Position numbers and translations under genes: made by a program. Below are positions 63,817-64,000 of a DNA stretch of 64,000 nucleotides, piece after piece (position 1 is the first letter of the stretch; each line of letters begins with the position of its first letter). The notes below the pieces were generated by a model. It did no database searches and had not been told where the DNA came from. It was given only the letters and a program-made list of their open reading frames with translations. The DNA comes from Mucilaginibacter mallensis (GTDB lineage Bacteria; Bacteroidota; Bacteroidia; Sphingobacteriales; Sphingobacteriaceae), in contig NZ_LT629740.1 in assembly GCF_900105165.1 (NCBI RefSeq), positions 1,178,001 through 1,242,000 on the forward strand, given 5' to 3'.

Positions 63817-64000
63817 AACGCTCCTTAAATTTCCTGTTCCACCCTTTTTAGCACTACATTTTCCGTAAAATAATTTTGGTTTTGACTGAAATTATTTTTT
63901 GGGTTAATATGTCGATAAACAGTGTTTCCTCGATATTCCATTGAATTTACTTCTAAAGCATTACTAGTTGCTTTTTATTTTATAAATAGTAAGAATTGTT

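Noticed and set aside
1..64000. CRISPR array, prophage, integrase, plasmid origin or insertion sequence
   Set aside because: No regularly spaced repeats, phage structural genes, recombinase, transposase or iteron-like clusters were seen; the TGTACA triplet at 28.7-28.9 kb is too sparse and is better explained as operators.

Overview
The window looks like the chromosome of a gliding, glycan-degrading member of the Bacteroidota, most likely Sphingobacteriaceae (Mucilaginibacter or Pedobacter type). The reasons are an intact gldK-gldL-gldM-gldN block (type IX secretion/gliding), many secreted glycoside hydrolases with AT-rich spacers, promoter-like TAnnTTTG boxes, and family-typical genes (DUF4271 next to hemD, DUF2264, DUF5054). 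The genus is an inference; no rRNA or tRNA gene was seen.

Region 1 (1-20.8 kb, all + strand) is a run of exported polysaccharide-degrading enzymes. A 5'-truncated GH95 alpha-L-fucosidase is followed by GH36 alpha-galactosidase, GH2 beta-galactosidase, GH3 and GH43 enzymes. A compact block follows: sugar porter, PhyH-type dioxygenase, TIM-barrel sugar isomerase/epimerase and two tandem GH120-like beta-helix xylosidases, then a large unassigned (alpha/alpha)6-type protein. Together they suggest stepwise removal of fucose, galactose and xylose/arabinose from a plant cell-wall glycan.

Region 2 (20.9-23.2 kb) is a scar zone. It holds an AraC C-terminal remnant abutting a ferredoxin-domain remnant, and the head of a PSCyt1 cytochrome gene joined to the tail of a DUF1501 gene. 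An intact Tat-signal beta-propeller gene follows.

Region 3 (23.3-40.9 kb) looks like a mannose-linked unit: three divergent GH38-like proteins, two six-hairpin glycosidase-like proteins, a UTRA-type GntR regulator divergent from an N-terminally extended mannose-6-phosphate isomerase-like gene (three regularly spaced TTGTACAT-type sites between them), and a second sugar porter.

Region 4 (41-51.1 kb) is an L-fucose unit. On the minus strand: GH29 fucosidase, L-fuconate dehydratase, an SDR, a sodium/solute symporter and a mutarotase with a signal peptide. Divergent on the plus strand: an AraC regulator, a degenerate fragment, DUF2264 and a second GH29. It matches the oxidative (non-phosphorylating) fucose route, but lactonase and late steps are absent here.

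Region 5 (51.2-64 kb) is ordinary backbone: HxlR/PhzF pair, membrane proteins, hemD, gldKLMN, DUF72, DUF1345, YwbE, a SnoaL-like protein and a PfkB sugar kinase. Bases 63817-64000 hold nothing I can recognise. No SusC/SusD pair, anti-sigma/ECF pair, hybrid two-component system, transposase, CRISPR array or phage gene is visible in the window.
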